Assembly (NCBI RefSeq): GCF_042680605.1
Contig: NZ_JBHUEE010000008.1
Coordinates: 186,001 to 250,000, forward strand
Length of the DNA stretch: 64,000 nucleotides
Direction: 5' to 3'
From: Allobogoriella deserti
GTDB lineage: Bacteria; Actinomycetota; Actinomycetes; Actinomycetales; Actinomycetaceae
Made by a program: the position numbers and the translations under genes. The notes beneath the pieces are model-generated. The model was not told the origin of the DNA. It saw only the letters and a list, made by a program, of their open reading frames with translations, and searched no databases. Position 1 is the first letter of the stretch, and each line of letters opens with the position of its first letter. Below are positions 35,934-45,408 of the stretch, in pieces.

Positions 35934-37354
35934 GCGGGCAGCAACCGGCGGCCCGCACGTTTCCCGAGGCCTTCCTCTGGGGTGCGGCCACCTCCGCCTA
36001 CCAGATCGAGGGTTGCCTCCACGCGGACGGCCGCGGGCCCAGTGTCTGGGACGAGTTCGCCCGCCGGCCCGGGGCGATCGAGGGCGGCGGTACCGCGGAG
36101 ATCGCCTGCGACAGCTACCGCCGCTGGGCCGACGACGTCGAGCTGGTGGCCGGCCTGGGGCTGAACGCCTACCGGTTCTCGGTGGGCTGGTCGCGCATCG
36201 TCCCCGACGGGCGTGGGTGCGTCGAAGCGCGGGGGCTGGATCACTACGAGCGCTTCGTCGACGCCCTGCTGGCACGCGGCGTCGCCCCCGTGCTGACGCT
36301 CAACCACTGGGACATGCCGCAGGCACTGATGGACGACGGCGGCTGGGCCGCCCGATCCACGGTCGAGGCCTTCGCGTGTTACGCCGAGGCGGTCGCGGAC
36401 CGGCTCGCCGACCGGGTGGAGTGGTGGATCACCCAGAACGAGCCGTGGATCATCGCGCTGCTGGGCTACCAGATCGGACTGCACGCCCCCGGCGTGCGTG
36501 ACCTCGAGGCCTCGCTCGCCGCCGGCCACCATGTGCTGCTCGGGCACGGCGCGGCGGCGGACACCCTGCGCGGCAGGCCGGGGGTGCGCGTGGGTGCGGC
36601 ACTCAACCTGCTGCCCTGTGTCCCCGCCACGGACAGCGAGGCGGACCGGGCAGCCACCGTCGGATCCGACGGGTACGTCAACCGGTGGTATCTCGATCCG
36701 CTGCTGCGCGGCGGCTACCCGGCCGACATGCGGGCGCACTGGGAGCGGGCGCTCGGACACCCGCTGGATGTCATCCGCGACGGCGACGAGGCCCTCATCG
36801 CCGGGCGCAGCGACTTCCTGGGCGTGAACTACTACACGCGCCGGGTCATGGTGGCCGCCGAGCCCGGCCCGGACCGGCCCTTCCCCTGGCAGGTCGTCCC
36901 ACCGCAGGGCGAGGTCCGGCGCACCGACGAGGGCACGGAGATCCACCCCGACGGGCTGCGTGACCTCCTCGTTCGCCTGCACCGCGAGTACGGCGGCGTC
37001 CCGCTGCTCGTCAGCGAAAACGGTGGCGTCTTCGGCGACGCCCCGACGCACGACGGCCAGGTCCACGACGTGCGCCGCATCGGGTTCCTCCATGAGCACC
37101 TGCGCGCCGTCCATGAGGCGCTCGAGTCCGGCGCCGACGTGCGCGGTTACTGTCACTGGTCCCTCCTGGACAACTTCGAATGGGCCCTGGGCTACCGGCC
37201 GCGCTTCGGCCTCGTCCACGTCCACTACCCGACCGGCGAGCGGACGGTGAAGGATTCCGGGCACTTCTACGCCGAGGTGGCACGCTCGGGCGTGCTCCCG
37301 TCCCACGCCCCGCTCGAACCCGCCGAACGCACGACCATTCCCGGGAGTACATGA
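35930..37354 (+). CDS. Family 1 glycoside hydrolase (beta-glucosidase-like)
   Basis: This is a 474-residue retaining beta-glycosidase. It begins with the GH1 signature FPEAFLWGAATSAYQIEG. The acid/base is E171 in ITQNEPW and the nucleophile E363 in LVSENGG. LTLNHWDMPQAL and YCHWSLLDNFEWALGY line the glycone pocket. There is no signal peptide, so it hydrolyses imported material in the cytoplasm. Beta-glucosides, beta-galactosides or beta-fucosides are possible. The GTG overlaps the permease stop by 4 bp. Confidence 0.93.
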   Translation: MSGQQPAARTFPEAFLWGAATSAYQIEGCLHADGRGPSVWDEFARRPGAIEGGGTAEIACDSYRRWADDVELVAGLGLNAYRFSVGWSRIVPDGRGCVEARGLDHYERFVDALLARGVAPVLTLNHWDMPQALMDDGGWAARSTVEAFACYAEAVADRLADRVEWWITQNEPWIIALLGYQIGLHAPGVRDLEASLAAGHHVLLGHGAAADTLRGRPGVRVGAALNLLPCVPATDSEADRAATVGSDGYVNRWYLDPLLRGGYPADMRAHWERALGHPLDVIRDGDEALIAGRSDFLGVNYYTRRVMVAAEPGPDRPFPWQVVPPQGEVRRTDEGTEIHPDGLRDLLVRLHREYGGVPLLVSENGGVFGDAPTHDGQVHDVRRIGFLHEHLRAVHEALESGADVRGYCHWSLLDNFEWALGYRPRFGLVHVHYPTGERTVKDSGHFYAEVARSGVLPSHAPLEPAERTTIPGST

Positions 37355-39207
37355 TGATCTCGACGGCGACGCTCGAGGTGACCGAGGTCTCCGGCGCCGT
37401 CCGCGTCACCGCCGCCACCTACCTCCTCGAGGTACGCGCGGACCCACCGCGCGCGGTGCTCGCCGGCGCCGACGGGCGGATCTGGAGCCACCTGAGTCTG
37501 CTCGCCACTCTGGACCGTGCCGACCGGCGCGACGAGGCCTACGCCGTCGGCGCACCGGAGGTGGCCGTCGACCCCGACGGGACCGTCGAGGTGACCGTCA
37601 CTACCGCGAGCACTGCGTGGCGAACCAAACGGATCCGGCTGCGCTGCACGCCCGAGGACGTGGCCGTGGACGCGACCGTGACCGGAACCGGCATGCTGAG
37701 CACCGTCTCGTTGCTCGGCGGCCGGGCCACCCTGCGCACAGGAGCGAGCGGCCCCTTCTGGTCCTCCATCGAGTACGCCTCCGTGTACAGCCCGGCCCCG
37801 AGCGAACCGGTCCAGGTGGTCCGACCGGCGTCCTCCGCCGTCGTGCTCGGTGGCCTGGGCGACGCCGCACCCGGGCGCCTCCACGGCATCTTCTCGCCCC
37901 CGCCGCTGTGTCTCGCGCTCGGGCGGGAGCCCGCCTCCGGGGCCACGGACGTCCCGGCGGGGGAGTGGCTCGGACTGTCGGTGCGGGCGCCGATCTCGGG
38001 GCTGACCTTCACCGAGCTGCGGTACGACCCGGGCGACGGCGGGTACCGCATCGTCCTCGACTACGACGGGCACACGCAGGTGACCGGCGAGTTCACCACG
38101 CCCGCGCTCGTCCTGCGACCGGCGGCCACACCGGCCGTCGCCATCGAGGACTACCGGCAGGACCTCGTCGACCGCGGCCTCGCGCCGGACGGTCCGCGGC
38201 GCCCGCAGCCCCTCTGGTGGTCGCAGCCGATCTTCTGCGGCTGGGGCGCCCAGTGCGCGCTCGCCCCGATCCCCGGTGCCACGCCCGGCCATCCCTACTT
38301 TCTCGACGACCTCGGTCCGGCGGCGGTTCCCGACGGCGTGCCGACGGGGCCCGACATGGCGCGCCAGGACGTCTACGACGAGCTCCTCGACCGGCTCGCC
38401 GCACAGGGCGTGACCCCCGGCACCGTGGTCGTCGACGACCGGTGGCAGGACCACTACGGCACGGCCCGTCCGCACCCCGGCCGATGGCCGGATCTGGGTG
38501 GCTGGATCGCCGGACGGCACGCCCGCGGCCAGCGCGTGCTGCTGTGGTGGAAGGCCTGGGACCCGGCCGGGCTTCCGCCCGAGGAGTGCCTTCTCGACCC
38601 GGAGGGCACGCCCGTCACGGTCGACCCGGCCAGCCCGGCGTACGCCGAACGCCTGCGCACGACGGTCGGAGATCTGCTCGGACCGGGCGGTCTCGACGCC
38701 GACGGGTTCAAGATCGACTTCACTCAGCGCTCGCCCGCCGGTCCGCTGCACCCCGGCGACCCCGCCTCGCCGACCGGTCGGACGCTGTGGGGCCTCGCCG
38801 CCCTCCACCGGTTGCTGGCGACGATCTACGACGCCGCGAAGGCCGCCAAGCCGGAGGCGCTGGTGATCACGCACACCCCGCACCCCTCGTTCGGCGATGT
38901 GTGCGACATGGTCCGGACCAACGACGTCCTCGAGCGCGACCCGACCGGCCGGCTCGTCCCGGTGTCCGACCAGTTGCGCGCGCGGGTGGACGTCGCCCGC
39001 GCCGCCCTGCCCCACCATCCGGTCGACACCGACCAGTGGCCGATGCCCGACCGGGCCGCGTGGCGCTCGTACGTCGCCGCGCAAGCCGGCCTCGGCGTGC
39101 CCGCCCTGTACTACGTCGACCGCATGGACCGCTCCGGCGAGCCCCTGACCGACGAGGACCGCACGTTCGTCGCCGAGACCTGGCGCCGCTACCGGGAGGA
39201 CCGTTGA
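37351..39207 (+). CDS. GH36-like (clan GH-D) glycosidase, family uncertain
   Basis: This 618-residue cytoplasmic protein has an N-terminal beta-rich region (about 1-280) followed by a TIM barrel. The barrel shows VVVDDRWQDHYG, GQRVLLWWKAWDP and the nucleophile-type motif DGFKIDF with D456, as in alpha-galactosidase-related clan GH-D enzymes. MVRTNDVLERD near residue 525 may carry the acid/base. Similarity to standard GH36 enzymes is limited to these motifs, so exact family and substrate are open; alpha-galactoside or a related alpha-linkage is the first guess. The ATG overlaps the GH1 stop, and its stop overlaps the TTG of the FAD oxidoreductase gene. Confidence 0.72.
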   Translation: MMISTATLEVTEVSGAVRVTAATYLLEVRADPPRAVLAGADGRIWSHLSLLATLDRADRRDEAYAVGAPEVAVDPDGTVEVTVTTASTAWRTKRIRLRCTPEDVAVDATVTGTGMLSTVSLLGGRATLRTGASGPFWSSIEYASVYSPAPSEPVQVVRPASSAVVLGGLGDAAPGRLHGIFSPPPLCLALGREPASGATDVPAGEWLGLSVRAPISGLTFTELRYDPGDGGYRIVLDYDGHTQVTGEFTTPALVLRPAATPAVAIEDYRQDLVDRGLAPDGPRRPQPLWWSQPIFCGWGAQCALAPIPGATPGHPYFLDDLGPAAVPDGVPTGPDMARQDVYDELLDRLAAQGVTPGTVVVDDRWQDHYGTARPHPGRWPDLGGWIAGRHARGQRVLLWWKAWDPAGLPPEECLLDPEGTPVTVDPASPAYAERLRTTVGDLLGPGGLDADGFKIDFTQRSPAGPLHPGDPASPTGRTLWGLAALHRLLATIYDAAKAAKPEALVITHTPHPSFGDVCDMVRTNDVLERDPTGRLVPVSDQLRARVDVARAALPHHPVDTDQWPMPDRAAWRSYVAAQAGLGVPALYYVDRMDRSGEPLTDEDRTFVAETWRRYREDR

Positions 39208-40766
39208 CCGACGCATCGACCGGCACCACCGCAGATTCCTACGACGTCCTGGTCTACGGGGCCACCTCCGGCGGTGTCTGCGCCGCGGTCGCGGCCGCCG
39301 AGGCCGGCGCGCGGGTCGCCCTGGCGGAACCGGGCCGGCACGTCGGTGGCATGACCTCGGGCGGTCTGGGCTACACCGACCTGGGCGATCTGCGCGTGGT
39401 CGGCGGGTTCGCGGCCCGGTTCCGCCAGGACGTCGCCGATCATTACGGCGTGACGCCGGGGACCTACGCCGGTCCCGAGCCGCACGTCGCCGAGTCGATC
39501 TTTCTCCGCTGGCTGGAGCAGGCGGGCGTGGAACTGCGGTTCGGGCGCGCGGTGGCCGGTGCCGAGATCGCCGACGGCCGGATCGAGCTCGTCCGGTTCA
39601 CCGACGGCACCGCCCTCGCCGGTGACGTCGTTATCGACGCAAGTTACGAGGGGGATCTGCTGGCTGCCGCCGGCGTGAGCTACGCCGTCGGTCGGGAGGG
39701 CCGGGCGGCCTACGGTGAGTCACTCGCCGGGCGGCAGGAGATGCTGCCGGGCCGGCACGCCATGCCGCCGTGGATCTCGCCGTTCGCGGGGGATCCGGCC
39801 CCGGGAGTGGTCGGCGAGCTGCTGCCGCAGATCAAGGCCGGCCCACCGGCCGACGTCGGCACGGGCGACGGCGGGGTCATGTCCTACGGCTACCGGGTCT
39901 GCCTGACGACTGCGCAGGACCGCATCCCGTTCGAGCGGCGCGCCGGCTACGACGAGAGCTACTTCGACCTGGCGCGGCGGCTCTTCCACCGCTGGGAGCG
40001 CGAGAGGTTCGAGGTGACGGCCGGGTGGATGATCGGCCTCGAGCCGAACCTGCCGGTCGGGAAGTGCGACGCGAACTCGCTGGGACCGATGTCGTTGAGC
40101 GTCCTCGACGGCACCGCCTGGGAGTACCCGGACGCTTCGCCGCCCCGGCGCGAGGAGATCCGGCGCCACCACCTCCAGCACGCCCAGGACTTTCTCTGGT
40201 TCCTCACCCACGACCCGGAGGTCCCGGGGCGGGTCCGGCGCGAGATGTCACGGTGGGGCCTGCCGCGTGAGGAGTTCGCCGACACCGGTCACCTACCGCA
40301 CCAGCTGTACGTCCGCGAGGCCCGTCGGATGGTGGGCGAGCACGTGCTCACCGAGCACGACCTGCTCCGGCCGCGGCCGGTCGCCGACGCCGTCGCGATG
40401 GGCTCGTACAACATTGACATCCGCGAAGTGCAGCGCACGTGGCGATGGGTCTACGAGTTCGACGGTCCCCAGGCGGTCGTCTTCAACGAGGGGTACCTGT
40501 CGTTGCCGGTGCCGCCGTACCCCGTCCCGTACCGCGCACTCCTGCCGCGCCGCCACGAGTGCCGGAATCTGCTGGTGCCGGTGTGCGTGTCCGCCTCGCA
40601 CGTCGCTTTCGCCTCGGTGCGGATGGAGGTCCAGTACCAGATGCTCGGGCAGGCCGCCGGGCTGGCCGCGGCGCGCGCGGCGCGCTGCGGCACCGACGTC
40701 CACGACGTCGACATGACCGACCTGGGCGAGGCGCTGCGGGCGGCGGGTCAGATCCTCTCGGTCTGA
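39204..40766 (+). CDS. FAD-dependent oxidoreductase (FAD_oxidored family)
   Basis: This 520-residue flavoprotein has the dinucleotide fold DVLVYGATSGGVCAAVAAAE followed by VGGMTSGGLGYTD, and a second conserved region NLLVPVCVSASHVAF near the C-terminus with AGLAAARAARCGTDVHDVD. Such proteins recur in bacterial polysaccharide-use loci, but their reactions are mostly unassigned; sugar oxidation is plausible. The TTG at 39204 is used because it is coupled to the previous stop and follows GGGAGGA; the next in-frame methionine would cut into the nucleotide fold. Its last 19 bases overlap the end of the convergent GH84 gene. Confidence 0.8.
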   Translation: MTDASTGTTADSYDVLVYGATSGGVCAAVAAAEAGARVALAEPGRHVGGMTSGGLGYTDLGDLRVVGGFAARFRQDVADHYGVTPGTYAGPEPHVAESIFLRWLEQAGVELRFGRAVAGAEIADGRIELVRFTDGTALAGDVVIDASYEGDLLAAAGVSYAVGREGRAAYGESLAGRQEMLPGRHAMPPWISPFAGDPAPGVVGELLPQIKAGPPADVGTGDGGVMSYGYRVCLTTAQDRIPFERRAGYDESYFDLARRLFHRWERERFEVTAGWMIGLEPNLPVGKCDANSLGPMSLSVLDGTAWEYPDASPPRREEIRRHHLQHAQDFLWFLTHDPEVPGRVRREMSRWGLPREEFADTGHLPHQLYVREARRMVGEHVLTEHDLLRPRPVADAVAMGSYNIDIREVQRTWRWVYEFDGPQAVVFNEGYLSLPVPPYPVPYRALLPRRHECRNLLVPVCVSASHVAFASVRMEVQYQMLGQAAGLAAARAARCGTDVHDVDMTDLGEALRAAGQILSV

Positions 40767-42412
40767 GCGGGCGTGTCACCGAGGCACGCACGGACGAACG
40801 GCACCAGGACGGGTCGGAGGACCTCTGCCTCATGGCTCTGCGCCTCGGCCAGCCGGGCTCGGACCTCGTCCTGAGGCGCGTCGGGATCGGCGAGCAGGTC
40901 CAGCGCGGCGATCCCGGCACGGGCGGTCGCGGCGGCGGACTCCGCCCACGGCATGAGCTGCTCGGTCAGTCGCCCCTCGGCTGCGGAGAGTCCGGCCGGA
41001 ACGGCCGCGAACTCGGTCAGGGCCGCGCGGAGCGCGTCGGAGGCGGTCGCGTCTCCCGCGAGCGCCCCGTCGCACAGGCGCTGCAACGCAGGTGCTCGGG
41101 GAGCGCTCGGCGGCCACGAGCTGCAGACCGACACCAACGGGCGGACCGCGTCGGCGACCGGGCCCGCCTCGGCCAGCGCGGACTCGGCGGCCCTCTCGGG
41201 GTCGTAGCCGGCCGGGTCCCACGCCCACCGGGCGACGGTCGCGAGCGCGAACCGGGAGGGGGCCGCCTGGATCATCGGGTTGGCCGTGATGCCGACGAGC
41301 GCGCTGCCGGCCACGTCCGGAGTACGGCCGAGGAGCGGCCCGAGGAACAGCCGTGAGGTGTCGAAGTCGTTGACCGGGAAGTTGTCCCACAGCAGCACTG
41401 GCCGCCGGTAGCTCGCGGCGGCGGCGTCGATGTCCTCCCGGGTGACGTCGCCGACGACGATGTCCCGGCCGGTCCACCACACGGGGATCTCGTCCGGGAG
41501 AGTCTCGGCGAGCCGGTCGCGGTAGTCGGAGCGGGCCGTCCCGGCGTAGTCCGTCGGCACCATCACCAAGGTCGGGTCGTGGGGCGAGAGCACCTCGGCG
41601 GCGAATCGGGCGCAGGTCCACCCGTGCGCGGCGCCGGCCGCGCCGGCGCCGTCGCCGAACCGGTCGCGGTCCTCAGATGCGGTCAGTTCGGTAGGGATGT
41701 CGTCGAAGAGAAGGGCGAAGGCGCGTATCCCGGCGGACCGGATCTGGCGCCCCTTGGCGGCCAGCGCCGCGTGCTCGCTCTCGTCGGCGTAGCGCATCGT
41801 CAGTCCGGGCGCCAGCGCGTAGACCATCTCCACCCCGGCCTCGGTGGCGGCTGCGGCCAGGTCTGCGAGGCGGGCGAGCTCCTCGTCCGGGTAGGGCTCG
41901 CGCCACTGCTCGCGGTGGAACGGGTCGTCCTTGGGCGCATAGACGTAGTGGGTGAGACGGTGCCGCTCGCAGAAGGCGAGAATGTCCAGCCGGTCCTGGT
42001 GCGTCCACGGCGGGCCGTAGAACCCTTCGATCACGCCGCGGTGTGCCAGCGCCGGTGCGTCGGCCATGACCCCGATCGGCAGCTGCCACCGCCGACCGGT
42101 CCTGGCGGGACGGACGCGGCGCGCCAGGGCCTGCAGGCCGTACCGCAGCCCCCGCTCGGTCCTGCCCGAGACGATCGCGGTGCCCGCGCCGTCCTGACCG
42201 GCACGGACCTCGACCCGGTAGGCCTGCTCCGCCAGGTCGGCCGCGGTACGGACTCGGACGTCGAGGCTCGCGCTCGCCCCGGCGTCCCGGGTGGTGGGCA
42301 GCGCGTCGGCGGTATGCGCGGGCAACTCATCCGGCAGGGCGCGGCGCACGGCGCGGACGAGGGGCGCCGGGGCGTCGACGATGAACCGGTCGGCAGTGAC
42401 GGTCGAAGACAT
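40748..42412 (-). CDS. Family 84 glycoside hydrolase (beta-N-acetylglucosaminidase)
   Basis: This 554-residue protein has a GH20b-like N-terminal domain (about 1-115) and a GH84 catalytic barrel. The barrel has RGVIEGFYGPPWTHQDRLDI near residue 124, YVYAPKDDPFHREQWREPYP, and the paired catalytic aspartates in LLFDDIP near 235-236 that act through substrate-assisted catalysis. WDNFPVNDFD completes the acetamido pocket. No signal peptide is seen, unlike secreted clostridial hyaluronidase-type members, so a terminal beta-GlcNAc is likely removed inside the cell. The ATG at 42412 lies eight bases after a -10-like TAACGT inside a LacI-type operator. Its 3' end overlaps the FAD gene tail-to-tail. 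Confidence 0.92.
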   Translation of the reverse strand: MSSTVTADRFIVDAPAPLVRAVRRALPDELPAHTADALPTTRDAGASASLDVRVRTAADLAEQAYRVEVRAGQDGAGTAIVSGRTERGLRYGLQALARRVRPARTGRRWQLPIGVMADAPALAHRGVIEGFYGPPWTHQDRLDILAFCERHRLTHYVYAPKDDPFHREQWREPYPDEELARLADLAAAATEAGVEMVYALAPGLTMRYADESEHAALAAKGRQIRSAGIRAFALLFDDIPTELTASEDRDRFGDGAGAAGAAHGWTCARFAAEVLSPHDPTLVMVPTDYAGTARSDYRDRLAETLPDEIPVWWTGRDIVVGDVTREDIDAAAASYRRPVLLWDNFPVNDFDTSRLFLGPLLGRTPDVAGSALVGITANPMIQAAPSRFALATVARWAWDPAGYDPERAAESALAEAGPVADAVRPLVSVCSSWPPSAPRAPALQRLCDGALAGDATASDALRAALTEFAAVPAGLSAAEGRLTEQLMPWAESAAATARAGIAALDLLADPDAPQDEVRARLAEAQSHEAEVLRPVLVPFVRACLGDTPAQTERI

Positions 42413-42415
42413 GTG

Positions 42416-42474
42416 TGGCAACGTTACCAGTGCCGTGACGCGACTTGGAGCGCCCAATGTGGAAACGATATCAT
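42416..42474. promoter_or_regulatory. Divergent promoters with two LacI-type operators
   Basis: TGGCAACGTTACCA (42416-42429) and TGGAAACGATATCA (42460-42473) are two copies of the island operator. On the minus strand TAACGT (42426-42421) is the -10 of the GH84 gene, inside the first operator. On the plus strand TTGGAG (42445-42450) and TATCAT (42469-42474), 18 bases apart, form the promoter of the metallo-beta-lactamase/LacI unit, with the -10 in the second operator. The regulator gene is thus under its own operator. Confidence 0.78.
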
Positions 42475-42483
42475 CAGGCGATC

Positions 42484-44349
42484 ATGAGCACACCGAAGGC
42501 GGTCGCGCCCGGCATCTTCCGGATCGAGGACACGTGTCACGTCTACGTCGTCCTGGCCGAGCGTGACGACGCAGCGGGCAGCGGAGAGCAGACGGCGATC
42601 ACCATCGACTTCGGGTCGGGCGAGGTGCTCGACCACCTGGCGGAGATGGGCGTCGACCGGATCACCGACGTCCTCATGACGCACCACCATCGGGACCAGG
42701 GGCAGGGACTGGACCGCGCCGTCGCGGCCGGTATCGCGGTGCACGTCCCGCCGGTCGAGCAGGACCTGTTCCGCGACGTCGACGAGATGTGGCGCACGCG
42801 CGGGCTGATCAACGACTACAACCTCCGGCAGGACCGCTTCTCCCTGCTGGAACCAGTCCCGGTCACGGGTACGGTGCCGGAGTACCGGACGGCGGACTAC
42901 CACGGCGTGTCGGTCGAGGTGCACCCCACGCCCGGACACACCACCGGGTCGGTGACCTACGTCGTCGAGCGGGCGGGGGCGCGGATCGCCTTCTCCGGCG
43001 ACCTGATCTACGCCCCCGGCAAGGTGTGGTCGCTCGCGGCCACGCAATGGTCCTACACCGAGAACGAGGGGCCGGCCATGACGGTCCTGAGCTGCTACTT
43101 TCTGCTGCGCCAGCGCCTCGACCTGCTGCTCCCCTCGCACGGCGAGCCGATGCACGATCCGGTGGCGGCGCTGGAGCTGCTCGCCGAGCGCATGCAGCGG
43201 TACGTCGACTCGCGCCGCCCGTACCCGTGGGAGCTGCGCGCGCGACTGCACGCGCCGTTCGTTCCGGTGACGGAGCACCTGCTGCTCAACCGCACCTCCA
43301 ACTCGTGCAGCTACGTCCTGCTCTCGACGTCGGGGGCTGCGCTCATCATCGACTACGGCTACGACATGACCACCGGTCTCCCGCCGGGGGGCGACCGCGC
43401 CTCTCGGCGGCCCTGGCTCGCGTCGCTGCCGGCCCTGCGTGCCGACTACGGCGTGGACCAGGTCGAGGTGGCCCTGGCCACGCACTACCACGACGACCAC
43501 GTGGCCGGGCTGAACCTGCTGCGCGAGGTCGAGGGCACCGAGGTGTGGACCGCGGAGACCGTGGCGCCGATCCTCGCGGACCCGCTCCGGTACGACCTGC
43601 CATGCCAGTGGTACGACCCGGTGCCGACCGACCGGGTCCTCGAGCTCGGCAGCACAGTGACCTGGCGCGAGTACGAGATCACCGTGCACGATCTGCCCGG
43701 GCACACCATGTTCCACACCGGCTTCGAGTTCGAGGTCGACGGGGTACGCGTGCTGGCCACCGGCGATCAGCAGACCGGCCTCGGGGTCCCGGGGGAGCGG
43801 CGCGAGGTGCTCAACTACCAATACCGGAACCGGTTCCGGGTCGACGACTACCGCCACAGCGCGCAGCTGTACCGTCGCGTCGCGCCCGGGCTCATGGTCA
43901 GTGGTCACTGGGAGCCGCGGTGGGTGGATGAGACCTACCTCGAGATGCTCACCGAGGCCGGCGACGAGCTCGCCCTCGCCCACCGCGAGCTGCTGCCGGG
44001 GGAGGAGTTCGACGTCGGCGCCGACGGGGTTGTGGCCCGCGCTCGGCCGTACCTGCAACGTGTCGCTCCCGGTGCCACGACGACCGTCGACGTCGAGCTG
44101 CGCAATCCGTACTCCCGCTCGGCGCGTGCCAGGCTGGTACCTGTGCTACCGACCGGGTGGTCCTGCGTGCCGCAGGCCAGTGAGATCGACCTCGCCGCCG
44201 ATGAGGAGCGCGTGATCACGCTCCAGGTCACCGCGGGCGAGGCGGCGCGGCGACGTTCTCGGCTGGCGGTCGACGTCAGCGTGGGCGACCTGCGCCTGGG
44301 GCAGCACTGCGAAGCCGTGGTCGACGTCGAGGATCGGACTGACTCATGA
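42484..44349 (+). CDS. Tandem metallo-beta-lactamase-fold protein with C-terminal NEW3-like domain
   Basis: This 621-residue protein has two metallo-beta-lactamase domains in one chain. The first (about 1-240) has THHHRDQ at residues 66-72, where the usual DH is DQ, then PTPGHTTGS and FSGDLIY. The second (about 255-520) has a canonical THYHDDH near residue 333, DLPGHTMFHTGFE, LATGDQQ and SGHWEPR. Residues about 535-610 form an Ig-like domain (VELRNPYSRSARARLVPVLP) of the NEW3 kind often attached to glycosidases. The reaction is unknown; a lactonase or ester/sulfate hydrolase are possibilities. The ATG at 42484 follows a -10 by nine bases. It is coupled to the LacI gene by a 4-bp overlap. Confidence 0.8.
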   Translation: MSTPKAVAPGIFRIEDTCHVYVVLAERDDAAGSGEQTAITIDFGSGEVLDHLAEMGVDRITDVLMTHHHRDQGQGLDRAVAAGIAVHVPPVEQDLFRDVDEMWRTRGLINDYNLRQDRFSLLEPVPVTGTVPEYRTADYHGVSVEVHPTPGHTTGSVTYVVERAGARIAFSGDLIYAPGKVWSLAATQWSYTENEGPAMTVLSCYFLLRQRLDLLLPSHGEPMHDPVAALELLAERMQRYVDSRRPYPWELRARLHAPFVPVTEHLLLNRTSNSCSYVLLSTSGAALIIDYGYDMTTGLPPGGDRASRRPWLASLPALRADYGVDQVEVALATHYHDDHVAGLNLLREVEGTEVWTAETVAPILADPLRYDLPCQWYDPVPTDRVLELGSTVTWREYEITVHDLPGHTMFHTGFEFEVDGVRVLATGDQQTGLGVPGERREVLNYQYRNRFRVDDYRHSAQLYRRVAPGLMVSGHWEPRWVDETYLEMLTEAGDELALAHRELLPGEEFDVGADGVVARARPYLQRVAPGATTTVDVELRNPYSRSARARLVPVLPTGWSCVPQASEIDLAADEERVITLQVTAGEAARRRSRLAVDVSVGDLRLGQHCEAVVDVEDRTDS

Positions 44350-45380
44350 CCCCAGCCCAGGAGCGACCCGGCCCCGGGCGTCGCGCGACGATCAGGGACG
44401 TCGCCGAAGCGGCCGGCGTCTCGCAGTCGACGGCCTCGCGCGCGCTGACGGGACGGGGATATGCCGCCGAGCCGGTACGCCGACGCGTGCAGGACGCGGC
44501 CGAGCGACTGGGATACGTCCCGGACGCCATGGCACGTCACCTCAAGCAGCGGGTGAGCCGGTCCGTCGGCGTCCTGGTCCATGACCTGCGCAACTCGTTC
44601 TACGCCGATCTCGCGGCCGGCGCGGGACAGGCCGCACGCGATCGCGGCTACACGCTCACGCTCACCGACCTCGGACGCGGTCAGACCGAGGAGGTGGCGG
44701 CCGCGGAGGCCTTCGTCGCGATGCGCGTCGCCGGTGTGATCGCCACCCCCGTCTCGGGCGCGGTGGTCGACTACCTCGATCGGCACGGCGTGCCGGTGGT
44801 CGAGGTGGACCGCCAGTTCGCACCGGCCGTGTGCGACGCCGTCGTCGTCGACAACCACGGCGGTGCCCGCGCGGCCACGGACCATCTCCTCGATCTGGGC
44901 CACCGGCGTATCGCGCTGCTCATCGACGAGACGGACTGGACCACCGGCCGGGAACGCCACCGCGGCTTCTGTACGGCACTCGAGGCCCGCGGGCTCAGCG
45001 TGGCCGACGACCTGGTCGTGGCCACCGGGTGGGACGTGACTGCGGCCCAGACCGCGACCGAACGACTCCTCGCCGCCGACCAGCGACCGACGGCGATCTT
45101 CGCGGCCAACAACCTGCTCGCCGAGGGGGCCTGGCGCGCCGCCAGTGACGCCGGTCTCACGATCCCTCAGGACCTCAGCCTCGTCTCCTTCGACGACGCG
45201 CCGTGGATGACCATGGTCCGACCCGAGGTGACAGCTGTGGTCCAGGACGCCGTCGCCGTCGGCGCCGCCGCCGTCGACCGCCTGCTCACCCGTCTCGACG
45301 ACGGCTCGGCGGACCTCCAGACCGTGGTCCTGCCTGCCCCGCTGGTGGTCCGCGGCTCGACGGGCGCCCTGCGCCGCTGA
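44346..45380 (+). CDS. LacI-family transcriptional regulator of the island
   Basis: This 344-residue repressor-type protein has an N-terminal helix-turn-helix at about residues 15-36 (TIRDVAEAAGVSQSTASRAL), a hinge around MARHLKQR and a periplasmic-binding-like sensor domain (about 75-344) with FAANNLLAEGAW and LVSFDDAPWMT. LacI proteins bind palindromes with a central CG into which the hinge leucine inserts; every island operator has this CG. The effector is probably a sugar from the imported glycan. Its ATG overlaps the metallo-beta-lactamase stop, and that unit carries an operator, so it should repress itself. Confidence 0.93.
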   Translation: MTPAQERPGPGRRATIRDVAEAAGVSQSTASRALTGRGYAAEPVRRRVQDAAERLGYVPDAMARHLKQRVSRSVGVLVHDLRNSFYADLAAGAGQAARDRGYTLTLTDLGRGQTEEVAAAEAFVAMRVAGVIATPVSGAVVDYLDRHGVPVVEVDRQFAPAVCDAVVVDNHGGARAATDHLLDLGHRRIALLIDETDWTTGRERHRGFCTALEARGLSVADDLVVATGWDVTAAQTATERLLAADQRPTAIFAANNLLAEGAWRAASDAGLTIPQDLSLVSFDDAPWMTMVRPEVTAVVQDAVAVGAAAVDRLLTRLDDGSADLQTVVLPAPLVVRGSTGALRR

Positions 45381-45408
45381 CCTGCCCGGCCACGGGCCCA
45401 TCCGAATG

